A stretch of DNA of 64,000 bases from Eubacterium ruminantium (lineage in GTDB: Bacteria; Bacillota; Clostridia; Lachnospirales; Lachnospiraceae): NCBI GenBank assembly GCA_900108205.1, contig FNUU01000014.1:1-64000 (forward strand). The letters run 5' to 3'. The position numbers and the translations under genes were made by a program. Below the pieces are notes generated by a model. It had not been told where the DNA came from. It saw only the letters and a list, made by a program, of their open reading frames with translations, and did no database searches. Below, in pieces: positions 26,470 to 36,500 of this stretch; the first letter of the stretch is position 1, and the number at the start of each line of letters is the position of its first letter.

Positions 26470-26971
26470 AACCAATTATTTCCTGCCCATATTCATCCAG
26501 CGTAAAGTTAATAGTCATGATGTCATAGACTCCATGTTCCACAAAGAATCTTACGATAAGATCACCTTTGTCTGATGGAGAGAGGGCATATTCTGCTCTC
26601 GCAAGCATATCATTGAATTCATTTATCGGGAGTTCCAAAGCAAGGGCCAGTGCAATGACCGTCTTCTTCTGCGGATGATATGCCGGATTACTGCGTATCT
26701 TTGAAAAAAGCTTCCGATCCATATCCGCCTTCTTATAAACCTCCGAATCAGTCAGTCCTTTCTCTTTTATCTTCCGAAACAGCATCTCGCAGAAGGTTTC
26801 ACCGACACTATCAACAAGCTCTTCCAGGCTTCTGACCGGAATATTTGTCCCTTCAATATTTCCGTCCTTGAAAGCAGTTTTGGCATTGAACAGACTGCCC
26901 TTACCCGTCGGTGCCAGAAAATATCTTTCCAAATATTCATTTATCTCACTACGTATGATGTCGTTAATCAT
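26468..26971 (-). CDS. XRE-like regulator associated with the caspase module
   Basis: The 167-residue protein has an HTH-like core in its centre: KIKEKGLTDSEVYKKADMDRKLFSKIRS then KKTVIALALALELPINEF, the usual XRE pattern with an added C-terminal helical part ending in TINFTLDEYGQEIIG. This family is frequent in Bacillota next to protease or NTPase effector genes. The start was set at the ATG with AAGGAG seven bases upstream; the longest frame begins seven codons earlier with a poor site. It follows the caspase gene by 73 bases, and the two palindromes bounding the unit are candidate binding sites. Confidence 0.78.
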   Translation of the reverse strand: MINDIIRSEINEYLERYFLAPTGKGSLFNAKTAFKDGNIEGTNIPVRSLEELVDSVGETFCEMLFRKIKEKGLTDSEVYKKADMDRKLFSKIRSNPAYHPQKKTVIALALALELPINEFNDMLARAEYALSPSDKGDLIVRFFVEHGVYDIMTINFTLDEYGQEIIG

Positions 26972-27044
26972 TATTATTCTCCTTGCGAGCAATATTCACC
27001 CCTGCATATAAAACTGTTATCCGAGCAGACCGACCTCTGCGTGG

Positions 27045-28580
27045 CTAGTTACCAAGTCCCGCCAGCGCCACAGCCCGAATCCTGGATATACTTTCTATAC
27101 TCTCATGATATCTCCTGACAGCATTCTTTATAGCCCAGTGGTCTATATGCTTAAGCTCCTTATCGCCATCAATATATATTCCAAGATCCACAAGCCATCC
27201 AGCCAGTTCCAGTACATTTTCTGAGTAGTCATATATTTCATCCGGCGGGCTGCTCATATCAGTAAGCTTTATATAATCCTTCTTAACCTTTCGGATCCAC
27301 ACCTTATATGCATCTCTGAATGTATTGATATCCATGGTCTTATTATAAACTTCGGTAATATCTCTTACGAACATCTCGCCCATATTGATTATATCAGACA
27401 TTGCAATATTTAAGCTCTGCATATACTCTTCAGGATCAGTGTCCGGTTGATTCATCCTGCGAACCAGCTCATACGCACCGTTCCGGTAAATATAAATATC
27501 GTCCACTATGTGAGCATTTTTATTCTCAGTAAAATGAATCCTTCTCTGCTCAGAATCAGCCGCCCAGATAGTATATAAAGCGTAATTACTCTTGATCATA
27601 TCTGATGCATCCAATCCGAAATAACACCAGACAACCTTTGCTACATAGCCGGCATGTCTATTGTCAAGATTCATCCCCTTAACCAGATCAACAACCTCAT
27701 TCGTGATCCTGAGTATATTTTCCTCAGTGTTATCACAGCTGAGTTTTATAAACGCACAATTTCTCTTTACAGCCGCTGTACTAAGAGACTTAACGCTTGT
27801 GACAGTATAGTCTTCTGTTGTAAATACCGGATCAAGATTACTCCAGGAACAGTCATTCTGCTCACTATCATTACCTGATACATCAAAACTGAGCGAGCCG
27901 ATCTCTGAGGATCTGAACATCGGATACTGTATCTTTTCGGCATGACTTTCATTCCAGATATCCATCATGGAGTGAATCTTATCATTTATATCCCAAAGAG
28001 ATTTTCTGCCGTTTCGCGTCGTTTTATCCGATGTTATTGCTTTACAAAGAAGCCCTGTATATAAACTATGATCATCATCAAATACAGCCAATTGTTCAGC
28101 ACCGGAGGAAGCCATTATTGTAGTTCCATGATCAACAAAATCCGCCAGTACCAGATTCATCGCCCGAGGGATCATTGCCGTTTCAGGTGTCTTTGCGGCT
28201 CCGGAATGACAGCAGTCAAGTATTATCCACTTTCTCCTTGCCGGCAGGCTGTCAACAACCCTGATTATACTTCTCAGATCCACAAGCGTATCGGAAAAAT
28301 ACAGTGAATTGTCCAGTCCATGACCGCTGTAATATAAAACAAAAGTATCTTTATCTGTCAAAGCCTTCTTGAAATTCAGTATAGAATAGGAAAAAGACTT
28401 ACCTGTAATCTGTCCGTTCTCGCCTGCTGTCCGAATATTCTCCGGTAAAAATCCCAATCCCCGAACAAGCGCATCTCTCATTAACACACAATCATTTTTG
28501 TATGTCGGTAGATCTGACACATCTTTATCATCAAATTGTCCAACGCCTACAAGAAGTGCATAACTCTTTGCTTCTGCCAT
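27045..28580 (-). CDS. caspase-like (peptidase C14) protein
   Basis: The N-terminal ~250 residues form a caspase/metacaspase domain: YALLVGVGQF at the start, catalytic His87 in YYSGHG and catalytic Cys124 in LDCCHSG, with SSGAEQLA further on. The C-terminal ~270 residues are helical and unknown. Bacterial caspases cleave targets after activation and often cause cell death during phage infection (gasdermin and other systems). The gene overlaps or abuts the AAA+ ATPase gene, so the two probably act together. Start: the ATG preceded by GGGGG at eight bases (MAEAKS); an ATG five codons earlier is also possible. No gasdermin is seen. Confidence 0.85.
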   Translation of the reverse strand: MAEAKSYALLVGVGQFDDKDVSDLPTYKNDCVLMRDALVRGLGFLPENIRTAGENGQITGKSFSYSILNFKKALTDKDTFVLYYSGHGLDNSLYFSDTLVDLRSIIRVVDSLPARRKWIILDCCHSGAAKTPETAMIPRAMNLVLADFVDHGTTIMASSGAEQLAVFDDDHSLYTGLLCKAITSDKTTRNGRKSLWDINDKIHSMMDIWNESHAEKIQYPMFRSSEIGSLSFDVSGNDSEQNDCSWSNLDPVFTTEDYTVTSVKSLSTAAVKRNCAFIKLSCDNTEENILRITNEVVDLVKGMNLDNRHAGYVAKVVWCYFGLDASDMIKSNYALYTIWAADSEQRRIHFTENKNAHIVDDIYIYRNGAYELVRRMNQPDTDPEEYMQSLNIAMSDIINMGEMFVRDITEVYNKTMDINTFRDAYKVWIRKVKKDYIKLTDMSSPPDEIYDYSENVLELAGWLVDLGIYIDGDKELKHIDHWAIKNAVRRYHESIESISRIRAVALAGLGN

Positions 28581-28594
28581 AACTGTTTCCCCCA

Positions 28595-30118
28595 TTACCG
28601 CTCCCATAAACCTCTGTCCGGCAGATCCTCGGCCAGAAATTCAGTAATATCATCAACTTCAAGTGTATTTTCGCCAACCAGTCTGGTTGCCTGCTTCATA
28701 ACCATTTTCTCATAGAAATTCCTTACCATTCTTGCATTTCCAAAATTGCTTTTCTTTCTGGCAATCTCAGATCTGAAAATCATTTTCACTTTATAAATAA
28801 CTTCCGGACTTACACTGAAAGAGTTTTCAGAACAAAATGTCTTAAAGATTTGAAGGAGTTCTTCTGCAGAATAATCAGGGAACTCAACTGTTATCGGAAA
28901 TCTGGATCTAAGCCCCGGATTTGAATACATAAAATCCTGCATCAGCGCCGGGTAACCTGTCGCTATAACCACAAGATCGTCGCGGTTATCTTCCATCTCC
29001 TTTACAAGAGTATCTATGGCTTCCCTGCCAAAATCATCCTCGCTATTTGATAGAGAATATGCTTCATCTATAAACAGAACGCCACCTTTGGCATCCTCCA
29101 CTGCCTTCTTCACCATCTGGGCAGTGTGACCTACGTATTTACCAACAAGATCCGCCCGACTCACCTCAATAAACTGTCCTTTGGAGAGAATCCCTTCATC
29201 ATGATATATCTCTCCGATAAGCCTAGCTACAGTTGTCTTGCCGGTACCCGGATTTCCCGAGAAGATCATGTGCATACCGATCGGCTGCCTGTCAATCTTG
29301 TACTCAACGCATTTCTTATTTACCACCTGAACATTGAGAATCATATGAATCTGTTTTTTTACACTTTTCAGCCCAATAAGACTGTCAAGACGGTCGATTG
29401 AAGAAATACAGTTCTTCTTCATCATTTCAGGCTTTCTGTTATTTTCTTTAACGATATGAGAATCTGTCTTCCTCTCCGCCTCTATAGTCTTCCTCACAAT
29501 TTCGACCGCAGATTCCAGATATTTTCTTTCCTCTTTGTAAGGATTTATCTTCTCATCTATCTTGACCATTGCCTCAATAATAGGCTTATTGTCATCATCT
29601 ATATGCTTATATGGATCGATCTCCGGTTTACAATCAAAACCTCTTTCAACCAATTCTGAATACAGCCTTATTCGTCGACAGTAATTAACCGTCTCCTTCA
29701 AAGATGCTCCTTTAGAGTTCAAGAGACCTATAGTTACAAATGATACCGTCCTTACATACGCCGATGAAAAATCATTATTTCCCAGATGACCGTCGATGAT
29801 CATAAATGCCGGAAGAAGCACAGATATCTGAGGCAGGCTTTCATCAAGCGCCTTTTTTCTGACGGGTTCAATATTAAATTGAGTAAAGTCAGTACCAAGG
29901 CAATCATTTATATATTCAATCCGTTCCTCGCTAACCAATTGGTCCGGATCGATCACTTTAAATATAAACAGGAGTATTTCTGCTCTGATGGCCTCTCGCA
30001 AAGGCCCGTCACTGATCTTATTAATCTGCTTACCGATACCTCTTCGGTCCAGATCATCCGCTATATTGTAAAACGAATGAACAACACCCTTTACCTGAGA
30101 TACAAATTCCGTATTCAT
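28595..30118 (-). CDS. AAA+ ATPase of the CbbX/SpoVK type with helical N-terminus
   Basis: The C-terminal AAA+ module has Walker A GNPGTGKT (288-295), Walker B LFIDEA (348-353), a sensor region IATGYPALM and the arginine finger in NPGLRSRF, as in CbbX and SpoVK. The N-terminal ~180 residues are helical; the region around IGKQINKISDGPLREAIRAEILLFIF recalls TerB-type stress domains. Such ATPases remodel or sense partners by threading them. The ATG at 30118 has GGGGTGA upstream; a GTG three codons earlier is also in frame. The stop lies 15 bases before the caspase start. It is the first gene of the unit, behind an extended -10 promoter and a palindrome. Confidence 0.87.
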   Translation of the reverse strand: MNTEFVSQVKGVVHSFYNIADDLDRRGIGKQINKISDGPLREAIRAEILLFIFKVIDPDQLVSEERIEYINDCLGTDFTQFNIEPVRKKALDESLPQISVLLPAFMIIDGHLGNNDFSSAYVRTVSFVTIGLLNSKGASLKETVNYCRRIRLYSELVERGFDCKPEIDPYKHIDDDNKPIIEAMVKIDEKINPYKEERKYLESAVEIVRKTIEAERKTDSHIVKENNRKPEMMKKNCISSIDRLDSLIGLKSVKKQIHMILNVQVVNKKCVEYKIDRQPIGMHMIFSGNPGTGKTTVARLIGEIYHDEGILSKGQFIEVSRADLVGKYVGHTAQMVKKAVEDAKGGVLFIDEAYSLSNSEDDFGREAIDTLVKEMEDNRDDLVVIATGYPALMQDFMYSNPGLRSRFPITVEFPDYSAEELLQIFKTFCSENSFSVSPEVIYKVKMIFRSEIARKKSNFGNARMVRNFYEKMVMKQATRLVGENTLEVDDITEFLAEDLPDRGLWER

Positions 30119-30150
30119 GATCGTCACCCCATTTCTTTTATGATAAGGTG

Positions 30151-30159
30151 ACTATATCA
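30151..30159 (-). promoter_or_regulatory. extended -10 promoter for the AAA+/caspase unit
   Basis: The minus strand reads TGATATAGT, matching TGnTATAAT with one change. It lies about 33 bases before the AAA+ start codon. The GTCGCC palindrome at 30176-30195 covers the -35 region, so a protein bound there would block or recruit polymerase. Confidence 0.5.
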
Positions 30160-30175
30160 TGTTCTTTATCGCAGG

Positions 30176-30195
30176 TGGTCGCCATGGCGGCGACA
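30176..30195. promoter_or_regulatory. operator-like palindrome TGGTCGCCATGGCGGCGACA
   Basis: The arms GTCGCC and GGCGAC are separated by five bases. It is identical in 18 of 20 positions and in the same orientation to the palindrome at 26441-26460. It covers the -35 region of the AAA+/caspase promoter; there is no T-run, so it is not a terminator here. Confidence 0.5.
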
Positions 30196-30259
30196 TGGGG
30201 GATTATGCATCCTTCCTTGAAATGCTTATTCTATATACCCATGAACTCATTATATAAAA

Positions 30260-30991
30260 TCACTCATTCTCAATATTTCTCTCTCGATTAAGCTTTGCCC
30301 AATTGATCAGTCCGATAATTGCCATGATAAGGTAGATGCTCCTCTTGGTTAGATATACAGCATCAAAATGTGCAATATACATTCCTACAGAAACAACATC
30401 TGTAATGATCCACCAAACATACTGCTCTCTGAATCTGAATAATTCAAGGATTGTTGCAACAACCCCTATACTGAGTGTGAATGCATCAAACCATGCAACC
30501 TCTCCACCTATCTTAACAAGGATCAGATGATAAACACAGGCAGCCGCAATAATAACTGCTGCACAGACCAGATTTTGCCACATCTTCAGCTTTTTCGTCT
30601 TAGTTTTTTGTGTAACCTCCTGATCTCTATGCTTCGCCCAAAAATACCAGGAAATAAAATTCATTGGGATATAGAAAAATATCTCCAATGCTGCCGTTCC
30701 CCAGATATGCCAGTATACAAGATAGATTGCATATACTATGGTATTTACCGTTGCAAATGCAAAATTGCTGATATTTGCCTTTGCCGTGAAAAAGATGCAG
30801 ATCACTCCGCATACGGCACTGATGAAGTTTATCACAGTCAGCCATGCCGGATTACCATCCGATGATCCCTCTGTGAAGCCAAGTACCATTGCGCGAGCGG
30901 CGATAAAAACCATGACTGCCCCCATCAGATACTCATACCATTTCAATTCTTTGAAGCTTTTCTTTATATTATCAACTTTCATATTATCCAT
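30260..30991 (-). CDS. pnuC: PnuC-family nicotinamide riboside transporter
   Basis: The 243-residue protein has about seven membrane segments (for example YLMGAVMVFIAARAMVLG, LTVINFISAVCGVICIFF, IYLIMAIIGLINWAKL) and the PnuC signatures W-x-W/K-x-x-x-R (FISWYFWAKHRD and QYVWWIITDVVSVGMYIA). PnuC imports nicotinamide riboside by facilitated diffusion, with trapping by phosphorylation or adenylylation. The start overlaps the end of the NadR-like gene by 13 bases, so the transporter and the NMN adenylyltransferase form one NAD salvage unit. No RNA switch is visible in front of it. NAD salvage beside TIR and other NAD-linked defences is a suggestive but unproven link. Confidence 0.9.
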   Translation of the reverse strand: MDNMKVDNIKKSFKELKWYEYLMGAVMVFIAARAMVLGFTEGSSDGNPAWLTVINFISAVCGVICIFFTAKANISNFAFATVNTIVYAIYLVYWHIWGTAALEIFFYIPMNFISWYFWAKHRDQEVTQKTKTKKLKMWQNLVCAAVIIAAACVYHLILVKIGGEVAWFDAFTLSIGVVATILELFRFREQYVWWIITDVVSVGMYIAHFDAVYLTKRSIYLIMAIIGLINWAKLNRERNIENE

Positions 30992-31482
30992 TTTTGTCTG
31001 TTTTCTTCACTCTCCATCTCACGGATTTCTGTACCGCTTATCGGATAATGAATCCTCTTGCAATCCACAAGCCTGTGTACTGCCTCCGGATAAGCGCGTT
31101 TAAAATATTCTCCGTAGGATTCCTCGCTACTATATACCGCATCAAGCTGATTTCCCAGCAGATTTCTTACGAGTGGTGTCTCTGCCTCCCAGTCCTCAGA
31201 GCCATCTGGCAGCCTTAAGCCTCTTATATCTATCAATGCCGGGATGACCTTTGCATAAACAGCAGCATCCTCACAGATTTTATTCAACTGCCGAATTCTT
31301 TCCTCTACTGACAACCACATCACAGGGTGTTCTTTAAGGATGATTTCTTCATCAGCTCCTCCCCAGAACAGGATCACATATACTGTCTCACACTCCAAAG
31401 CTGCAGTTTCCACGCAGAAGCGATGGCCTTTATGAAAAGGAAGGAACTTCCCTCCGTACATTCCTATCTTGTATTGCTTCAT
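30979..31482 (-). CDS. NMN adenylyltransferase, NadR type (single domain)
   Basis: The nucleotidyltransferase motif is GKFLPFHKGH (residues 11-20, with H17-x-G-H20) and the second substrate motif is PISGTEIR near the C-terminus. This is the NadR NMN adenylyltransferase fold, which makes NAD from NMN and ATP. The 167-residue protein ends there and lacks the ribosylnicotinamide kinase domain of full NadR, so NR imported by the neighbouring PnuC would need another kinase. It sits six bases behind the radical SAM gene and overlaps pnuC by 13 bases. Other cytidylyl- or adenylyltransferases of the same fold cannot be excluded. Confidence 0.82.
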   Translation of the reverse strand: MKQYKIGMYGGKFLPFHKGHRFCVETAALECETVYVILFWGGADEEIILKEHPVMWLSVEERIRQLNKICEDAAVYAKVIPALIDIRGLRLPDGSEDWEAETPLVRNLLGNQLDAVYSSEESYGEYFKRAYPEAVHRLVDCKRIHYPISGTEIREMESEENRQKWII

Positions 31483-31487
31483 CTATC

Positions 31488-32390
31488 TTAATCGAACCTT
31501 ATTTCCTTTCCGGAAAACCCTGCCATAAGGCGTCCATCAGCCATATAAACCAACTGTCTGGCATATGATGCAATATTTTCTCCAATTCGTCTATAATAAA
31601 ATCTGATTCTTCTATTCCCTGTGTCATAGCTTCCACTGCTGCAACTACAATATTCATGATCATGGTATTGGTTCCAGATATGAAATCTTGCATCACTTTT
31701 AAAATCAAGCTTCCACGGATCAATATAATTATCCACGCAGAATTTATTATGTCTGCTCAACCCAATAAAACTTACATTACGAACACCAAGACCTGACGCA
31801 AACTGAAGGTAACGAGCCACGTGTTGCAGGGTGTCAATCCCTCCGGCCATCAACACACAATTAAGTACTATCTGTGCCGGATCATCCATCTCAGCAAGGA
31901 CTGACCTAATCTCATCTGATGTTGCCGTAGAAAATCCAAAAACTTCATCATTCTCCCTGTCAGTGATCATATGACGGCTCAAATGAACTGAATCCAGATG
32001 TTCTATATCAATTCTATTCAAAATATCGCCAAATCCCGTTCCGTTCGTGACAATATCCTTCTCGATATCGTTTCCGCATATCTCCTGAGTGATACCAATA
32101 ATCTCATTAACCAATTCTGGAAATAACATCGGTTCGCCACCAGTCAGAGAAACGCCATATATATAATCCTTTATCTTAACCAGAGTCTCCCTGTATGATG
32201 AAGGATCTATCTTGTTCTTACCATCTTCCACAGAAGGATTGATGCAGAACCGGCACTTGCCATTACATATATCCGTCAGATTCACGTACAGCCACAGCTT
32301 GCCATCCGGTTTATCCAAATAATCATCATTTATCGCACAGTGATAATCCTTAATCTTCAGTTCTTGATTTCCAATAACTATGCTCCGCAT
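31488..32390 (-). CDS. radical SAM enzyme
   Basis: The cluster motif C42-x3-C46-x2-C49 in DICNGKCRFCINPS and the SAM motif TGGEPMLFPEL identify a radical SAM enzyme. The 300-residue protein has no auxiliary Fe-S domain of the SPASM type. The C-terminal third has several unusual cysteines and Tyr-rich beta strands (EYCSCSSGSYDTGNRRIRFYY). The reaction is unknown. It is encoded between a 95-residue protein (stop and start two bases apart) and the NadR/PnuC pair, so it may act in nucleotide or cofactor chemistry. The RBS is GGGGTG, seven bases before the ATG. Confidence 0.82.
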   Translation of the reverse strand: MRSIVIGNQELKIKDYHCAINDDYLDKPDGKLWLYVNLTDICNGKCRFCINPSVEDGKNKIDPSSYRETLVKIKDYIYGVSLTGGEPMLFPELVNEIIGITQEICGNDIEKDIVTNGTGFGDILNRIDIEHLDSVHLSRHMITDRENDEVFGFSTATSDEIRSVLAEMDDPAQIVLNCVLMAGGIDTLQHVARYLQFASGLGVRNVSFIGLSRHNKFCVDNYIDPWKLDFKSDARFHIWNQYHDHEYCSCSSGSYDTGNRRIRFYYRRIGENIASYARQLVYMADGRLMAGFSGKEIRFD

Positions 32391-32391
32391 A

Positions 32392-32679
32392 TTAACACCC
32401 CGGCATGAGTACCATTAAAAGCCTGCGTCGACGTTTCCGGTTCATGACAAGATTGCCCGGCTTTCCGGAAAAGTCTTCTGCATTCTCCGCAAGATATTCA
32501 AACTGATGCTTTGCCATCATCATTGCATGCCTTGTCTCCATATCAATTTTGCCCGATGCCTCAGCCAATGCAATTGTTGCTGACAATGCACTTTTCCCAA
32601 GTGCAACAGAATACTTATCCTTAGGATTAATCATTGTTAATATCTGCTGTAGATAAGAGAGAAAATTATTAATTGACAT
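32392..32679 (-). CDS. small helical basic-ended protein, 95 residues, unknown
   Basis: I do not recognise this protein. It is helical (SINNFLSYLQQILTMINPK, then HAMMMAKHQFEYLAENAEDF) and ends in a Lys/Arg-rich stretch (MNRKRRRRLLMVLMPGC). The start was set at the ATG preceded by AGGAGGG at six bases; a longer frame would begin 18 codons upstream without a site. It lies 41 bases after an EF-hand membrane protein and ends two bases before the radical SAM gene. Confidence 0.55.
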   Translation of the reverse strand: MSINNFLSYLQQILTMINPKDKYSVALGKSALSATIALAEASGKIDMETRHAMMMAKHQFEYLAENAEDFSGKPGNLVMNRKRRRRLLMVLMPGC

Positions 32680-32720
32680 ATCAACCCTCCTTATATGTAC
32701 CTCACCAAAACATTTCTGCA

Positions 32721-33017
32721 TCAGGAATTCCACAATGCAATTCCTATAATTATAATAACAACCGTTGCAAAAAGCTCACCCAGAAAAGCCTTAACCGCAT
32801 AACCTATAATACAGACTATAGTTGCGATGATAATAAATTCCAGCAGGCTCCACTTTCCGTTTGATTTCGATTTTCCGGACGAACCACTGTTCCTGCCGAC
32901 GTTACCCACCGCATTAAAACCAGATATAATCTCCTGATCTCTCAACGCTCTTTCCGAATCAGAAAGTTTGCCATCATGATTTAAATCCCAAAATGAATCC
33001 GGTCCAAGATTACCCAT
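32721..33017 (-). CDS. small membrane protein with a single EF-hand loop
   Basis: A calcium-binding loop pattern D-L-N-H-D-G-K-L-S-D-S-E is seen at about residues 11-22, as in EF-hand or dockerin-type loops. A Gly/Ser-rich linker leads to two hydrophobic segments (EFIIIATIVCIIGYAVKAFLG and LFATVVIIIIGIALWNS) that should span or enter the membrane. The start was chosen at the ATG with GGAGG eight bases upstream. The function is unknown. It lies between mazG and the 95-residue gene. Confidence 0.6.
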   Translation of the reverse strand: MGNLGPDSFWDLNHDGKLSDSERALRDQEIISGFNAVGNVGRNSGSSGKSKSNGKWSLLEFIIIATIVCIIGYAVKAFLGELFATVVIIIIGIALWNS

Positions 33018-33057
33018 AAGCGTCACCTCCATAAGGATTGGTTAGTCATACAACTAA

Positions 33058-33558
33058 TCAAGCATCATTTAAAAAGCCCCTCCTCTTCTTCGCTCTCTCA
33101 ATCAGATCAGCCGCCTCATTCATGGCAGATTTCAAGTATTCCTCCTGCCACTCCTTACCTTCCTTCTCGGCCTTTTTGATCTCTTCCCATGCGGCATGTC
33201 TCTCCTCATCTGATTTAAACTCGACACCCAAAAATACATGTGGATGCCGGCGGATCATCTTCTCCGAAACAACCTTAGCGACATCATCAAATGTAAAGAG
33301 ACCTTCTTCTTCCGCGATTACCGCATGAAACATCACCTGTAGAAGCAGATCACCAAGTTCTTCCTTAAGGTTCTCTGCATCACCGGTTTTCTCCAGAATA
33401 TTTATTCCACAGACAACTTCAGCCGCTTCCTCAACACATGTAGCCTTCAAGCTTTCGTGCGTCTGCACCTTATCCCACGGGCAGCCATTTTCCGATCTAA
33501 GTTTTTGGACAATTTCTTTTAGTTTTTCAATCTCTGACATCTGTGTATTCATTGACAT
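33058..33558 (-). CDS. mazG: MazG-family nucleotide pyrophosphohydrolase
   Basis: The MazG signature is clear: LRSENGCPWDKVQTHESLK, the metal-binding EEAAEVV and the ELGDLLLQVMFHA block, then RRHPHVFLG. At 166 residues it is a single MazG domain, about half the length of E. coli MazG (about 260). It hydrolyses NTPs or dNTPs to monophosphates. The start at the third codon of the longest frame follows AGGAGG at seven bases. It overlaps the end of the RecQ fusion gene by 32 bases, so the two are coupled. A role in cleaning nucleotides during phage infection would fit this island. Confidence 0.9.
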   Translation of the reverse strand: MSMNTQMSEIEKLKEIVQKLRSENGCPWDKVQTHESLKATCVEEAAEVVCGINILEKTGDAENLKEELGDLLLQVMFHAVIAEEEGLFTFDDVAKVVSEKMIRRHPHVFLGVEFKSDEERHAAWEEIKKAEKEGKEWQEEYLKSAMNEAADLIERAKKRRGFLNDA

Positions 33559-36500
33559 ACCCATGCCTCCTCAATCTGGCCTTAATCGCTCCATACGTTC
33601 TGTTATGCACCTTAGCAATTTCAGATACACTCATTCCAGATACATACTCTGTATCGAGCTGATCGTCCTCTTCTACTGTCCATGATGCCCCTGCATCCTT
33701 AGGAAGATTTCTCTCCTGATTGTATGCTTTCCGATCAAATGATTCATTATCAGAATTGTCTATTTCAGGTATATAATTGTTCTTTTCATCTTGTTCAAGA
33801 AAAGAATTAATATAATGATTCACAATTATTTTCTGAATATCAACAGGATACTTCAATATTGTATATACATATCCCGTTTCGCTTGTTTTCTCAATACACT
33901 GAATACCCTTTTGAAGCCCTATCTGAGTTGGTACTTGACGAAAGCCTCCATTAATACTCAATTCCTCAACATATCCTTCAGACTTCAGAAGGCCATAAAT
34001 ATCCGTACTAAAAAGACGTTTTGAATAATCTACTGAACTAATTGAATTCATCATGTCACGGATTTCCCCTATACTTAATAGTTCACCAAAAATGAACTTA
34101 TCCGCATCCGTAGCTTTTATACAAAACGGTATTTTCTTTTTCCTCTGTCTTCTATTTTTTGGAGTTTTCCTATCGCTGAGAGTAGCATAGCTCTCACTAT
34201 CATCCTCCTGATCATCCCCCTGCCTAATATCCGTTTTATCGGCCTCATCAACCTCACAAATACTTGTCACAGCATCCGGATTTTCCTCCAGAAAAGCTCC
34301 TATAGCTTCAATAAACCTCTCGCCATATTTATCATACTTCGCTTTGCCAACGCCGGAAACATCAAGCATTTCTGCTCTATCCCGTGGAACCTTAATGCAC
34401 ATATCAGCAAGAGTTTTATCACTAAATACTATGTACGGCGGCATGCCTTCTTCTCTGGCGATCGCAGTTCTTAGCTTGCGCAGAGCTTCAAAAAGATCAT
34501 ATCCAGCCTTCGTAAGCTCGTCAGTATTTCTTTTTTTCTTTTTAGCCTTTCTTCTTTCAGGCTTCTTATCAGCATATGTTTTGACCAGGATGCGAGTGCC
34601 ATCCTGCCTTAACGGTTCAATATTGCCCATGCGGATAACGCTGTATTTATCAATGCTCTGCTCCAGATATCCATCCAGAATAAGCTGATTGATAAGCAGC
34701 CTGAGTTCCGCCTCAGAATGGTCCTTCAGGCATCCATAGGTTCTGTAACCTGTTGCACCAACCTCTTTCAGCCTTGCTCTATTGGCTCCCAAAAGCGTTC
34801 CGAGAATGATATTCAGACCATATCTGCCACCAGATTCATAAACACAGTTAATAACCTTTTTAGCCTCTTCCGTCATATCCAGCTCAGTGAATTCACGATG
34901 GCAGTTTCCGCAGTTGTCACACGGTTCATTCCTCTTCTCACCGAAATATTCCAGAATATAATTTCTAAGACAACCCGTTGTCTTACAGTATCCCTCCATA
35001 ACCTGGAGACGCCTTATATCACGCTGTCTGATAAGCTCTATATCGTCCGGATCAACATCCGAAAAATCCTTCTTTTCAAGCAGGAATCTGTTGATCATAA
35101 TATCCTGCGCAGAGAACAGCACTATACACTGTGCCGGCTCACCGTCTCTTCCTGCACGTCCGGCTTCCTGATAATAATTCTCCATACTCTGAGGCATGTT
35201 GTAATGAAGAACATATCTGACATTTGATTTATCTATTCCCATTCCAAATGCATTTGTTGCAACTATCACCGGAGATCTGTCATAAATAAAATCATTCTGG
35301 TTATCTTTTCTGTCTTCGGTACCCATACCTGCATGATACCTTGCTACAGGAATCCCTTTACTGCGAAGCAGTTCATATAACGAATCAACATTATTTCTGG
35401 TCGCACAGTAAATGATACCGCTCTCTTCAGGATGATTCGTCACATATTCCAGAACGTAATCATCTTTCCTTTTTGTCGCCTCAACATTAAAATACAGATT
35501 CTCACGATCAAACCCGGTGACAACAACTTCAGGATTCTGCAGTTTAAGAACGCAGGAAATATCAGTCTTAACTTCCTCCGTGGCCGTTGCGGTAAATGCA
35601 CTGACAACAGGTCTCTTTGCCAGGCTGTCAACAAACTTTACTATCTTCAGATAACTCGGTCTGAAATCCTGTCCCCACTGTGAGATACAATGCGCCTCAT
35701 CCACTGTTACCATAGATATTTCCACCCTGGATGCAAACTCAGCAAACTCTGCACTCTCAAGTCTCTCCGGGGCAATATAGAGTATCTTGAATACTCCCTG
35801 AATCGTCATTGAATACACTTTCGAAATCTGCGCCTCGGTCAATGACGAATTAATATATCCCGCATGTATTCCGGCATCATTCAAGGCTTTCACCTGATCC
35901 TGCATCAGTGAGATGAGCGGTGAAATAATTATTGTTATCCCCGGCGACATCAGTGCCGGGAGCTGATAACAGATAGATTTGCCGGATCCGGTTGGCATTA
36001 TGGCAAGAACATCTCTGCCGGACAGTATGCAGGATATGATTTCTTCCTGTCCGTTTAGAAAAGAATCAAAGCCGAAATACTGCTTTAATACATCTTTCGC
36101 CTCTCCTGTCACCTTATGCTCTTTCTCTTCAAACAAAGCATTATAATAACTGCTCTCATATACAAAAACATCCTTATCATCGTAATAAGGATAATCATAC
36201 TCTAGATAGGTTTTTCCGATTGTTTGTGCGTATACGTGGCCCGCATGCTTAGCCTTAAGCAGTCTCCTGACCGCCTCGATGCTATTTCCTGTTGTTGATA
36301 CATCATCAAGAATCAGTATATCTTTTCCTTCAATCTGAATTGATTCGTTGATCTCTAATGTCTCGATCTGTTTTTGAATGCTTCTGTCTGCCCCTTTAGT
36401 ATTCTTAGGATGATCTTTAATTCTTTTGATCAGATGCGTTCCGTCGATCATTCCGTAACTCTCTATCAGAAACGACGCAAGTTTCATCATACTGTAGCTG

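Noticed and set aside
30128..30259. Riboswitch (for example NAD-related) beside pnuC or the AAA+ gene
   Set aside because: No conserved aptamer blocks were found; only the GTCGCC palindrome and an extended -10 element can be supported.
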